Shown: piece by piece, positions 1-7,983 of the stretch
Position numbering within the stretch: the first letter of the stretch is position 1
How the letters are laid out: every line of letters starts with the position of its first letter
Source of the DNA: an uncultured Oscillospiraceae bacterium
GTDB taxonomy: Bacteria > Bacillota > Clostridia > Oscillospirales > Oscillospiraceae
NCBI GenBank assembly: GCA_947631845.1
Contig: CANRMY010000015.1
Span: 1 to 47,017, forward strand
Direction of reading: 5' to 3'
DNA: 47,017 bases
The notes under the pieces: generated by a model
Seen by the model: only the letters and a program-made list of their open reading frames with translations
Database searches by the model: none
Told to the model about the DNA's origin: nothing
Made by a program: the position numbers and the translations under genes

Positions 1-1
1 A

Positions 2-76
2 GGGACAGTAGAGAAGACAGTCTCCACCACGGACCCGGAGTGCGGGATGTTCGTAAAGGGAGAGCATGAGAGGCAA
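2..76 (+). pseudogene. IS1182-family transposase fragment, interrupted
   Basis: Frame 2 reads without a stop from the window edge and gives TVEKTVSTTDPECG followed by MFVKGEHERQ. This matches the conserved stretch of IS1182-family transposases (STTDP, then F-x-KGEH-x-RQ-FAY). The expected FAY and the rest of the catalytic core do not follow. After about base 76 the frame becomes unrelated residues and stops about 80 bases further on. The 5' part of the gene would lie left of the window. I infer that the insertion sequence and the prophage gene were joined by deletion or recombination at about position 71-77. The family call rests on recalled motif similarity only. Confidence 0.65.
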
Positions 77-3000
77 TCTTACTTCCAACAAAGGAATAGT
101 AAACGGAGGCGGGACAACTTTCCGGCAGTTTATAGAAAACGCGAAAAGGCTGGGTAACGCGGTAAGGTTCTATTTCGGAAAGGTATCAGGACGCCTTAAC
201 GAACAGATCAAAGCACAAACTGGTTATGATGTGGGAAATTATAACCTTGCAATTCGCACTGACGAGATTGTACACGCATTGAACGATCACGGGAATGAAT
301 TAACCGAAAGAAACCGCGGGCAACTTCCCGTTACGATGGAGGTCCTGGAACGTATCCCGGAAGTTTTTAACGACCCCGATGAAATCGTCAAGTCAGAACA
401 GAGGGACTATGCCGGACGAGAAGCTATTGAATTTAGAAAGCAGCTTGACGGATGTATTGTTGTCTTAACAGGCGTCGCCAACGGAAGGCATTCTCTGGAG
501 GTTGACACGGTATATGTGATAAACAAAAAAGGGACGAACACTACGGCTGATGCATCGCGAAATGCGCCCTCAAGCCTTACGTCCGAAACGAGCAGTGTAC
601 AATCCCTTGCTCCAAATGTACCACAGTCTGCTCCGGATGTCAACCCCGAATCCGGCACCTTCAATCCTGTGATAGAAGCGTATGAACAGGCAAAAGGGGC
701 CCAGGAGGGCGGGTCGAGAAGCATTCCGGCTGCCCACGTAGGGAGCACAGGCATAGACGACGCCGCCATCCAGGGCCGTGGCGCTATTTTATCACCCGGC
801 GCGGAGCTTGTCAACAGCGTTGTGGAAGACGCCCTGAACAAGGCCAAGAACCGGCGGGCCGACGTGAACGAGATCCTTTCTGTACTTGTGCGGCACGGGG
901 ACAATCCCGCCGTTGCCGCGCAGATGGCGGAGGCGTACCGGGACCTTACGGAAAGCGGCGCCTACGCTGTGGACGGGGCCGGGAAGCTCTACGAGACCGG
1001 CGGGGAGAACGATCTGAGCATCAACGAGCGGCAGGACGATTCTGTCCGGCTGGGGAAGCGGAACATAAACGCCTTTCAGTTCGACCATCCGGAGGTACAC
1101 AGGTACTACGCGGAGGCCGCCGAGATGCTTTTGTCCGACTTTGGCATGACCACCAGGGGCGAGCGGATTTTCCGCTATGTGCCGGAACAGAGCAATCCCA
1201 TCGTGACGGGCGTAAAGAGAAGCACCAGCGCGCCCATCGTTACGATGCTGGACGAGCTTGGCATGACCTATGAACGCGCTCAAGACGTGCTGGAGCGGAT
1301 CATCAATGACCAGGGACAGGAGAATATCGCCGACGCGAAGCGGGTCGAAATGCTCCTGGACGACATTCTCAAGCATGGATATGAGAGCCTTTCCGGCCCG
1401 GTGGAGCCCAACCGGGATTATATCGAAACGCTCCGGAGGATGGGGCAGATCGCGCCCGACGAGCTGACGGACACGGGGAACCGCCGCGGGGGCGGAGAGA
1501 TCCGCACCGACGAAAACGGATACGCCGTCGTGGATGACTACGATGAGGACGGTGGGGATATTCCGCCCATGGACCGGAACCTGAGCGCGGCGGAGAGGGG
1601 ATTTGCGGACAACGCCTATAACCGCTGGGTGGAGGACGCCGAAAGCTTCCATCCGGAGGGGGAAAAGGCCGTGCGCAACGCCTCCCTTCCCACGGTGAAC
1701 CCCCAGGGGGAGAAGACATCCAAGGTCGCCCAGACCCTCATGGAGGCGGAACAGACCACCGACGCCAACGCGGAGGCCATCGGCAAACGCGCCCTCCGGG
1801 GCGGCTTCACCATCCCCGACAGTCAGAAAAACAGCGCCAGGATCGAAAACGCCAGGGCCGAGTACGCGCTGGACCCCGGCAAGGCCAGGAGCGATTGGAA
1901 GAGCGAAGTGGGCAAAGGGAAGGTCAATGCCGACCTTGTGGCCATGGGCGCTGTCATCCTGGACGAGCTCCAGCGGGACAGCTCCGTTTCCCAGAAGGAA
2001 TTTCTGGGGTATGTGCGGGACTACGTGGAACTGTGCTCCACCGCCGGACAGGCCTTGCAGGCTAACCGCATCTACAAATCCCTGACCCCGGTGGACAGAA
2101 TGTCTCTTGTGCAATCGGTAACGGAGAAGATGAACGAGCGGCTGAAGCTCTCCCCGGACAGGCAGATCACGGTGAGCGAGGACCTTATGGCGGAATACAT
2201 CCGGGCGGAGACAGACGAGGCCAGGGACGCGGCGCTGGATAAGATCTACCAGAACATCGCCGACCAGGTGCCCGCCGGTTTTTCGGACAAGTGGACGGCG
2301 CTGCGGTACATGAACATGCTGGGGAATTTCAAGACGCAGATCCGCAACCTTGCCGGAAACACGGTGATGAGCGTCACCAAGGCCGTGAAGAACGAGGTGG
2401 CCGCCGTGCTGGAGGCCGCCGTACACGCGGTAAACCCCAAGCTGGAGCGTACCCAGTCCGTGCGCGTTGGCGGAGATTGGATGGACGCGGCAAAGGCCGA
2501 CTTTGAGAACGTGCGCGACGTTGCGGAGGGAAATGCCCGGTACGACGACACTTCCCGGTCGCGCATCATGCAGGAGATCAATGAGCGCCGGAGGGTCTTC
2601 AAGTTTAAACCGTTGGAAGTATACCGGAAGATGACCACCTACACATCTTCCGAGAATCCCATGCCCGACTGGCTGGAAAGAACGCTGGGGCAGGCGTCGG
2701 CCAAGATCCCCGGATGGGACTACCACCAGACTGAGTATCTGGACGAGATGGGGAAGACGGAATCCAACGGGACCCTGGCGGAGCGGTTTATAGAGAACAT
2801 TCTCAGCCCCGGCTACTGGACGCCCACCCACGAGGGGGAGGCCCTTTACGACGAGCTGCAGGACATCCACGACCAGACGGGGGCCAATCCCTGGCCGGAT
2901 GCCTACCCGCCCAACAGCTTCACCGTCAGCGGCGAGAAGCACGCAATGGGGCAGGAGGACAAGGAGCAGTACCAGCAGACGAGCGGGAGTATCTACGAGG

Positions 3001-3395
3001 ATCTGGCGGGGAAGTTCTTCCGGGGCAAAAAGAACCTTTTCACCCCGGAAGAGGCCGTGGAGATCCTGACCGGGATCAAATCCTACGCCGGGGCGGAGGC
3101 CAAAAAGGAGTTTTTCGAGGAGAACGACATCGACGCCAGCGTGAGCGGTAACTACATCGCCAAGGGGGTACTGGCCGCCAAGGAGGCGAAGATCCCCTTT
3201 GTGACGTATCTGGATTACCATCTCAAGACCGGTGATCTGACATACGAGAAAGGCGTCAGCGGGGCCAAGAAAGCCGCCGTGATGGATCTGATCGATTCCC
3301 TTGATCTCTCCAGGGAGCAGAAGGACTGGCTCTACCTGGACGCCGGATATTCCGAAAATACCATGGGCGATACCCCGTGGAACAAGAAGGAGTGA
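66..3395 (+). CDS. Large prophage structural-region protein with N-terminal PBECR-type nuclease domain
   Basis: This 1109-residue protein has no signal peptide or membrane segment. Residues about 20-150 resemble the phage-encoded barnase/EndoU/ColicinE5-D/RelE-like nuclease domains (PBECR), with a TDEIVHALNDHGNE stretch holding candidate catalytic histidines. Residues 150-225 are a Ser/Pro/Asn-rich linker. The remainder looks like the large polyvalent proteins encoded in Firmicute prophage head modules, and the C-terminal pattern DLSREQKDWLYLDAGYSE before a final D-TPW resembles the tail of phage minor head proteins. The first 600 bases are visibly richer in A+T than the rest, suggesting domain exchange. 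The ATG lies inside the transposase fragment, so the native N-terminus is probably lost and this start (AAAGGGAG upstream) may be fortuitous. The head-morphogenesis role is inferred, and nuclease activity is not shown. Confidence 0.7.
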   Translation: MRGNLTSNKGIVNGGGTTFRQFIENAKRLGNAVRFYFGKVSGRLNEQIKAQTGYDVGNYNLAIRTDEIVHALNDHGNELTERNRGQLPVTMEVLERIPEVFNDPDEIVKSEQRDYAGREAIEFRKQLDGCIVVLTGVANGRHSLEVDTVYVINKKGTNTTADASRNAPSSLTSETSSVQSLAPNVPQSAPDVNPESGTFNPVIEAYEQAKGAQEGGSRSIPAAHVGSTGIDDAAIQGRGAILSPGAELVNSVVEDALNKAKNRRADVNEILSVLVRHGDNPAVAAQMAEAYRDLTESGAYAVDGAGKLYETGGENDLSINERQDDSVRLGKRNINAFQFDHPEVHRYYAEAAEMLLSDFGMTTRGERIFRYVPEQSNPIVTGVKRSTSAPIVTMLDELGMTYERAQDVLERIINDQGQENIADAKRVEMLLDDILKHGYESLSGPVEPNRDYIETLRRMGQIAPDELTDTGNRRGGGEIRTDENGYAVVDDYDEDGGDIPPMDRNLSAAERGFADNAYNRWVEDAESFHPEGEKAVRNASLPTVNPQGEKTSKVAQTLMEAEQTTDANAEAIGKRALRGGFTIPDSQKNSARIENARAEYALDPGKARSDWKSEVGKGKVNADLVAMGAVILDELQRDSSVSQKEFLGYVRDYVELCSTAGQALQANRIYKSLTPVDRMSLVQSVTEKMNERLKLSPDRQITVSEDLMAEYIRAETDEARDAALDKIYQNIADQVPAGFSDKWTALRYMNMLGNFKTQIRNLAGNTVMSVTKAVKNEVAAVLEAAVHAVNPKLERTQSVRVGGDWMDAAKADFENVRDVAEGNARYDDTSRSRIMQEINERRRVFKFKPLEVYRKMTTYTSSENPMPDWLERTLGQASAKIPGWDYHQTEYLDEMGKTESNGTLAERFIENILSPGYWTPTHEGEALYDELQDIHDQTGANPWPDAYPPNSFTVSGEKHAMGQEDKEQYQQTSGSIYEDLAGKFFRGKKNLFTPEEAVEILTGIKSYAGAEAKKEFFEENDIDASVSGNYIAKGVLAAKEAKIPFVTYLDYHLKTGDLTYEKGVSGAKKAAVMDLIDSLDLSREQKDWLYLDAGYSENTMGDTPWNKKE

Positions 3396-3399
3396 TCAC

Positions 3400-3813
3400 A
3401 TGAAAACAGTCGAAGATGTATTCAAGGCCGCTATGGGCCTGATGGACGAGCTGAGCGCCACCGGCGAGGCCAAGACCGGCGACACAAAGGAGTACGAGTA
3501 CAGGACGCCGGGGATCGTCAATATGATGATCTCCGAGTACCGTATGCTTGCGGGACAGGCCGGCGGCTTTGTGGCCGTGGAGGGTCTGGAGGATTATATT
3601 CTCAAGATCGACGACACCTATGCCATCGGCGTTATGCAGTACGGGTTGGCCGCCAACCTCCTGGTCGACGAGAATCCCACCGCCGCAAGCTTCTACGAGC
3701 AGAGGTACGAGGAAATGAGAAATCTATACTTCTCCCGGAGGCCCGCCGAGGACGGGGAAGAGATCGTGGATATGTACGGCGGGATTGAATACGGGAGGTT
3801 CGGAAGGTGGTGA
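3400..3813 (+). CDS. Phage head-tail connector-like protein
   Basis: A 137-residue protein begins at an ATG six bases behind AAGGAG and starts one base after the stop of the preceding prophage gene region, so the two are probably co-transcribed. The sequence has the pattern of small helical head-tail connector or adaptor proteins of Firmicute siphophages: an early helix with YRTPGIVNMMISEYR, the acidic middle EGLEDYILKIDDTYA, then MQYGLAANLLVDENP and a tyrosine/glutamate-rich helix. These proteins sit under the portal and link the capsid to the tail. No tail genes follow; the prophage ends here against chromosomal DNA, so this is a remnant. Function is assigned by general resemblance and gene position only. 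Confidence 0.6.
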   Translation: MKTVEDVFKAAMGLMDELSATGEAKTGDTKEYEYRTPGIVNMMISEYRMLAGQAGGFVAVEGLEDYILKIDDTYAIGVMQYGLAANLLVDENPTAASFYEQRYEEMRNLYFSRRPAEDGEEIVDMYGGIEYGRFGRW

Positions 3814-3946
3814 GGTGTCCACTTGCTTTGGAAAAAAGCCGGATTTCCCTAAGAGGCAGGTGTCCTTTTTGGTGTCCAGTTGAACCCTGCAAAAGCCGTC
3901 TGAACCCCGCTGAATCTTCCAATTCGCAAGGCGAAAAACGGGCATG
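3814..3946. other. Prophage-chromosome boundary segment, no gene
   Basis: No convincing gene. The heptamer GGTGTCC occurs three times (3814, 3859, 3871), the last two six bases apart. This is the segment where a prophage attachment junction next to the tRNA-Pro gene would be expected, but I see no duplicated tRNA end to prove it. Confidence 0.3.
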
Positions 3947-3987
3947 AAAAAATCCCGGAACGCTTAGAGCCTATAAGTGTTTCGGGA
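3947..3987 (-). terminator. Terminator of tRNA-Pro
   Basis: On the minus strand a 14-position stem with two mismatches (3974-3987 against 3953-3966) is followed by six T. It begins ten bases after the tRNA 3' end, so it ends the tRNA transcript and also insulates it from the prophage remnant. Confidence 0.8.
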
Positions 3988-3996
3988 CTTTTCTTT

Positions 3997-4073
3997 TGGT
4001 CCGAGTGACTGGATTCGAACCAGCGGCCTCTTGAACCCCATTCAAGCGCGATACCAAACTTCGCCACACCCGG
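3997..4073 (-). tRNA. tRNA-Pro (anticodon GGG)
   Basis: A full cloverleaf can be drawn on the minus strand: acceptor CCGGGTG paired with CACTCGG, a D-arm GCGA/TCGC, the anticodon arm CTTGA-ATGGGGT-TCAAG giving anticodon GGG, a T-arm with loop TTCGAAT, discriminator A, and an encoded CCA (3997-3999). It reads CCC proline codons. The gene is solitary. Its 3' end faces the prophage remnant, a common arrangement for tRNA-targeting phages, but no duplicated 3' end is visible. Confidence 0.95.
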
Positions 4074-4093
4074 ATATCATTTTGTGCTTGAGT

Positions 4094-4122
4094 ATAATAG
4101 CATACATCCTCCGAAAATGCAA
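4094..4122 (-). promoter_or_regulatory. Promoter of tRNA-Pro
   Basis: Minus-strand -35 TTGCAT (4117-4122), 17 bp spacer, -10 TATTAT (4094-4099), about 20 bases before the mature tRNA 5' end. This fits a housekeeping sigma factor. Confidence 0.75.
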
Positions 4123-4268
4123 GCTTTATTTTCGGATTTTTTTATTTTTTTCATAAAGCCCTTCTGACAAAAAATGGCTTTCGGTTTGGACGCGTTATCA
4201 AAGACGTGGTATCATATCCACCAAGGCGGAACTTATATTTGATTTTAAGCCGTTTTTCTCCCCGGCTG

Positions 4269-4299
4269 ACGCCGGATACTTCAAAACAGTACCCGGCGT
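4269..4299 (-). terminator. Hairpin after malG, possible terminator
   Basis: A 12 bp stem (ACGCCGGGTACT against AGTATCCGGCGT, one G-T) closes a 7-base loop, 23 bases downstream of the malG stop. There is no T-run directly after it, so it may be an mRNA-end stabilising hairpin or a factor-assisted terminator. The rest of 4123-4268 is AT-rich and shows no gene. Confidence 0.45.
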
Positions 4300-4321
4300 T
4301 GCCTTGCTGTATTCGTTTCCG

Positions 4322-5149
4322 CTACTCCTTAGCCGCACCGGCGGTGACACCGGTGACGAGGAAGCCGGAGAGGCAGAAATAGAGGATCACAATGGGAACA
4401 GCGATGAAGATGGAGCCTGCGGCGAAGCGGGTGAACTGAGTCTCGTCCAGGTGCATGAGGCCGACTGCCACAGTCCACTTGTCCTTGTTTTTTAGCAGAA
4501 GATTGGGAAGGATGAAGTCGCTCCAGGGCCAGGCAAACTGGGTGAGGGCGGTATAGACGATGATGGGCTTTGAAAGCGGCATAGCGATGGAGCGGAACAC
4601 CCGGAAGCTGCTTGCCCCGTCCAGACGCGCCGCCTCGAACACCGAAGCGCTGATGGAGTCAAAGTACCCCTTCTGCACCAGATACCCCATGGGGGCGCCG
4701 GAGGCATAGATGAGCACCAGGGCCCAAAGACGGTTTATGAGGCCAAAGTTGACCATCAGCAGATATACCGCCGTCATGCCCATAAAGGACGGGAACATAC
4801 TGAGGACCAGTGTGGACTTCATAAGGGTGCGCCGTGCCTTGAACTGGAAGCGGCTGATGGTGTAGGCTGTCAGGATCACCAGGACCGTCCCCAGGATGCT
4901 GGAGCCCACCGCCACAAAGAGCGTGTTTTTCAGCCAGTTGGGGTAGTCGTACATGGTGGTGTCCCCGAAGAGCGTCTTATACCCGGAGAGGCTGAACGAA
5001 CCGGGAAAGAAGCCCTTCAGGTCGTAGATGGAGCCTGTGGCTGAGAAGGACGCCAGCACCAGCCACAGTACCGGGAAGAAAAAGAGAAAGCAGACGATGA
5101 GCAGCGCCAGATGGGCGCCCAGCCAGTCCAGAGTCTTTTTCCATTTCAT
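4322..5149 (-). CDS. malG: Maltodextrin ABC transporter permease, MalG type
   Basis: A 275-residue integral membrane protein of the binding-protein-dependent permease family, near the usual MalG length of about 280. The N-terminal helix (LALLIVCFLFFFPVLWLVL) leads into the typical extracytoplasmic loop, and the EAA motif VFEAARLDGASSFRVFRSI lies at about residue 180-200, where it would dock onto the ATPase. With MalF it forms the translocation pore for maltodextrins. The start ATG overlaps the malF stop (ATGA, 5146-5149), indicating translational coupling. It is the last gene of the operon. No ATPase gene follows, so a shared MsmX/MalK-like ATPase elsewhere is likely. Maltodextrin is assigned from the amylase context. 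Confidence 0.88.
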   Translation of the reverse strand: MKWKKTLDWLGAHLALLIVCFLFFFPVLWLVLASFSATGSIYDLKGFFPGSFSLSGYKTLFGDTTMYDYPNWLKNTLFVAVGSSILGTVLVILTAYTISRFQFKARRTLMKSTLVLSMFPSFMGMTAVYLLMVNFGLINRLWALVLIYASGAPMGYLVQKGYFDSISASVFEAARLDGASSFRVFRSIAMPLSKPIIVYTALTQFAWPWSDFILPNLLLKNKDKWTVAVGLMHLDETQFTRFAAGSIFIAVPIVILYFCLSGFLVTGVTAGAAKE

Positions 5150-6462
5150 CGGAAGCTGTCCTCCCTTCTGTAGGCGTTGGAGCGCACATAGACCGACAGG
5201 GACACGGCGGAGGTGATGAGGAAGATGATGAGGCTCACTGCGGCGCCGATGCTGTAGTAGTTGTTATCTATGGACAGGTTGTAGAGCCAGTTGATCAGAA
5301 GGTCGGTGTCCGACGCCAGGAAGTAACCGTCCATGTAGAGCCCACCCCGCAGGAAGTAGAAAATGCCGAAGTTGTTGAAGTTCCCGATGAAGTTGGTGAT
5401 GAGCACCGGTGTGGTGGAGAACACCACGAAGGGGAGGGTGATCTGCCGGAACTGCTGCCAGGGGCCCGCGCCATCGATGCTGGCGGCCTCGTAGAGGTTG
5501 GGATTCAGGTTGGACAGGATGCCCGTGGCCAGAAGCATGGAGGTGGGAATGGAGATCCAGGCGTTGACGAAGATGCCGATGATCCGCGCCTTCATTCCCG
5601 CGTCGATGTCCAGAAAGCCCACGGCGCTGTGCCCGGCGGCGGTGATATAGTGGTTGATGGGGCCGCCGTAGGAGAAAAGAAACTTGAAGGCCAGGAGCGT
5701 GATGAACCCGGGCACCGCGTAGGCCAGGATGGGGAACATCCGCCAGAAGCGCTTGAATTTGACGCACTTCTTGTTGAGAAGCAGCGCCAGTGCCAGACCG
5801 CCGAAGTAGTTGACGGCGGTGGAGAGAACGGCCCAGATCAGATTCCAGCCCAGAATGCGGAAAAACGTCTCCTTGATGCCGGATAGGCTCAGAACGCGCC
5901 GGAAGCTTTCAAATCCGGTCCAGTCCACCAGCTTTGGCGGCACAATATCGCCGCCGTAGTTGGTGAAGGAGATGAGGATCATGAAGACGATGGGGATGAC
6001 GTTGAACACCAGCACGCCGGCGACCGGGATGGCCAGAGCCACCACATAGAACTTGTTGTTGAGGAAGCTCCTCATGGAGAGGACGAATCCCGGCGCCCTT
6101 TCCCCGTATGCCCCGGTACGCTCCGTCTCCAGGATGTCTCGGAGGTTGGAGCGGTAGAGCAGCACCAGGCCCAGGATCAGCACGAAGGTCAGGAGTCCCC
6201 GCAGGAGCATGATGATGGAGTCGTCCCCGGCTGTCCCCAGCCAGGGGTCGGCCTCTACCGTACCCAGGGTGAAGAAGCCCGCAATGTCCCGGACGCCTGT
6301 GGCCGCCATGTAGGCGATGAAGGCCGCCAGAGCGCCCAGATACGCCAGCCCCTTGACCCACTGGCGCGCCATCAGCTGGCCCAGCCCCATCAAAGCCGCC
6401 GACGCCCGGACGCGCTTTGAGGGGCTCTTCACCGCCGTCAGAAAGAGTAGTGAATGTTCCAT
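5146..6462 (-). CDS. malF: Maltodextrin ABC transporter permease, MalF type
   Basis: A 438-residue permease with an extra N-terminal hydrophobic region (residues about 20-60 and 80-100) before the core six-helix domain, as in many Firmicute MalF proteins. The EAA loop NLYEAASIDGAGPWQQFRQI sits near residue 330. It pairs with MalG to form the channel of the maltodextrin importer. The start ATG is 12 bases after the stop of the binding-protein gene and is served by GGGAG. The gene ends overlapping malG by four bases. The family is certain; the sugar specificity is inferred from its neighbours. Confidence 0.88.
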   Translation of the reverse strand: MEHSLLFLTAVKSPSKRVRASAALMGLGQLMARQWVKGLAYLGALAAFIAYMAATGVRDIAGFFTLGTVEADPWLGTAGDDSIIMLLRGLLTFVLILGLVLLYRSNLRDILETERTGAYGERAPGFVLSMRSFLNNKFYVVALAIPVAGVLVFNVIPIVFMILISFTNYGGDIVPPKLVDWTGFESFRRVLSLSGIKETFFRILGWNLIWAVLSTAVNYFGGLALALLLNKKCVKFKRFWRMFPILAYAVPGFITLLAFKFLFSYGGPINHYITAAGHSAVGFLDIDAGMKARIIGIFVNAWISIPTSMLLATGILSNLNPNLYEAASIDGAGPWQQFRQITLPFVVFSTTPVLITNFIGNFNNFGIFYFLRGGLYMDGYFLASDTDLLINWLYNLSIDNNYYSIGAAVSLIIFLITSAVSLSVYVRSNAYRREDSFR

Positions 6463-6474
6463 TTCCGCTCCCTC

Positions 6475-7983
6475 TCACCCGGCCAGGGTGTGGATGGCGT
6501 CGTAGATGTTCCTGTCGATCGTCTCCAGGGCGGCCTGAAGCTCCGCCGTCCCCGGATATTTGGCGGCCTCTCCCTGCTTTACGCGGAAGGGGTCCTTTGC
6601 CACGTCGCCCATCACCGTCTGGCAGGGCACCCAGATCTGGTTGACCGCCTTGATGGAGGGCATCAGGTAGATGCGCCCCGACGAGAGGCTGTTGAAGATG
6701 ATGTCAGCCGTGTCGCCGCACTGGGCGGCCACATCGCTGCGGGTGGGCGCGATGCCGAGCGTGTCGGCCCGGAGCTTGATCATGTCGAAGGAGGTGGCGA
6801 AGTTCACAAACTCCAAACACGCCTCGCGGTACTTTGTGTAGCTGGAGATGCCGTAGCCGTTGACGCCGCCCATCACCACCGTCGTCGTCCAGCCGTCCTC
6901 CGCTATGGAGGCGCTGTCCTGGGAGAGGTCGCCGTTTAAGGGCATTTTCCCGGGGAGCTCCACCATTTTCAGATTCTCCACCGCCTTCTTCGCGGCCTCC
7001 TCCTCGGAGAGACCGTCTTGTTTATAGCGGTTGGTCAGATTCCCCAGGAACAGGGAGTAGGTGTCCGGGGTGGATATGGCGGTGAAGTAACTGCCGTCGG
7101 CCAGCTTCTCATAGCGGTTGAGCGTCACGGTGTCGTCGATGCACCCCTCGTTCATCTGCTCCGCGAACTGGCGCAGAGCCCAAAGCCCGTTTACCGCCTG
7201 CCCCTTGGAAAAGCCGATGTCCGTGTCGTCCAGAACGCCGTCCTTCTCCCCAAAGATGTAGTTCCCGAAGGAGAGCATGAAGGGGGAGGCAAGGTACAGG
7301 TTGTTCATGGACACCATGAAGCCGAATTTATTGGGGTCCGCATCGTGGATCTCCCTGGAGAGGGCATAGAGGTCGCACCAGTTTTCAAAGAAGTCCGCCG
7401 TGCCGTTCCCGTCCCTGTCCCAGCGGGTCTGCCAGTCGGAGGGCATCTGGTCCTCCCGATAGAACAGCATGGGCTCCTGGACATTCACGGGTACGCCCAT
7501 GGTGTACTGCGTCCCGTCCAGGGTCATGTGGAAGGCGTCCCAGGCCGCCTCGGGGGTGGAGGCATAGCAGTCCAGCTTCTCCACGTCGATGGGCAGGATG
7601 TGCCGGTCCTCGGCGTACCGCATCAGCTGGTCGTTGGCCTGATAGAGTACGTCCGGCCCGTAGCCGTAAGGCCCGTTGGTGGCAAGATCGGTAAACTCGT
7701 CCATGTTGGCATCCACCGCCTGGATGCCCCGGTCCTTATACGCCTCGTTGAAGGCGGTGAGCAGCGCCTCCAGGTAGCCCTCCGCCTTGGCGGTGTCGTT
7801 CTCCAGAACGTGGAGGATCACAGGGTTGTTGGGGTCGCCCTGAAAGCCGGTGTCCGCCGGCCCTGTGTCGGAGGGCCCAGTCCCCGTGGTGCCGCCGGAC
7901 CCGGCGCCCGTTTCACCGCCGCAGGCGGAGAGCAGCAGCGCCAGGATCAGTGCGAGGATCAGAAAGGAAGTTCGTTTTCTCAC
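6475..7983 (-). CDS. Extracellular solute-binding lipoprotein for maltodextrin
   Basis: A 502-residue family 1 solute-binding protein. The signal peptide VRKRTSFLILALILALLL ends in lipobox LSAC with the acylated cysteine at residue 21, followed by a Gly/Thr-rich linker. The mature domain carries family features such as the MGVPVNVQEPMLFYREDQM region and a C-terminal segment around EAAKYPGTAELQAALETI. It would be anchored outside the membrane and deliver oligosaccharide to MalFG. I place the start at GTG 7983: GGGGAG lies eight bases upstream, and GTGA overlaps the amylase stop. Longer readings in this frame run into the amylase gene and lack the signal peptide at the N-terminus. The protein is somewhat longer than a typical MalE. 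Confidence 0.85.
   Translation of the reverse strand: MRKRTSFLILALILALLLSACGGETGAGSGGTTGTGPSDTGPADTGFQGDPNNPVILHVLENDTAKAEGYLEALLTAFNEAYKDRGIQAVDANMDEFTDLATNGPYGYGPDVLYQANDQLMRYAEDRHILPIDVEKLDCYASTPEAAWDAFHMTLDGTQYTMGVPVNVQEPMLFYREDQMPSDWQTRWDRDGNGTADFFENWCDLYALSREIHDADPNKFGFMVSMNNLYLASPFMLSFGNYIFGEKDGVLDDTDIGFSKGQAVNGLWALRQFAEQMNEGCIDDTVTLNRYEKLADGSYFTAISTPDTYSLFLGNLTNRYKQDGLSEEEAAKKAVENLKMVELPGKMPLNGDLSQDSASIAEDGWTTTVVMGGVNGYGISSYTKYREACLEFVNFATSFDMIKLRADTLGIAPTRSDVAAQCGDTADIIFNSLSSGRIYLMPSIKAVNQIWVPCQTVMGDVAKDPFRVKQGEAAKYPGTAELQAALETIDRNIYDAIHTLAG

Noticed and set aside
1-69. A frame-1 reading ending in TGA that overlaps the ATG at 66 (ATGA), like a coupled upstream phage gene.
   Set aside because: Its residues resemble nothing, while frame 2 over the same bases matches IS1182 transposase; the overlap is coincidental.
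792-3221. Long open frame antisense to the prophage protein.
   Set aside because: It mirrors the codon pattern of the high-GC sense gene, has low-complexity composition and no ribosome site; the sense strand carries recognisable protein.
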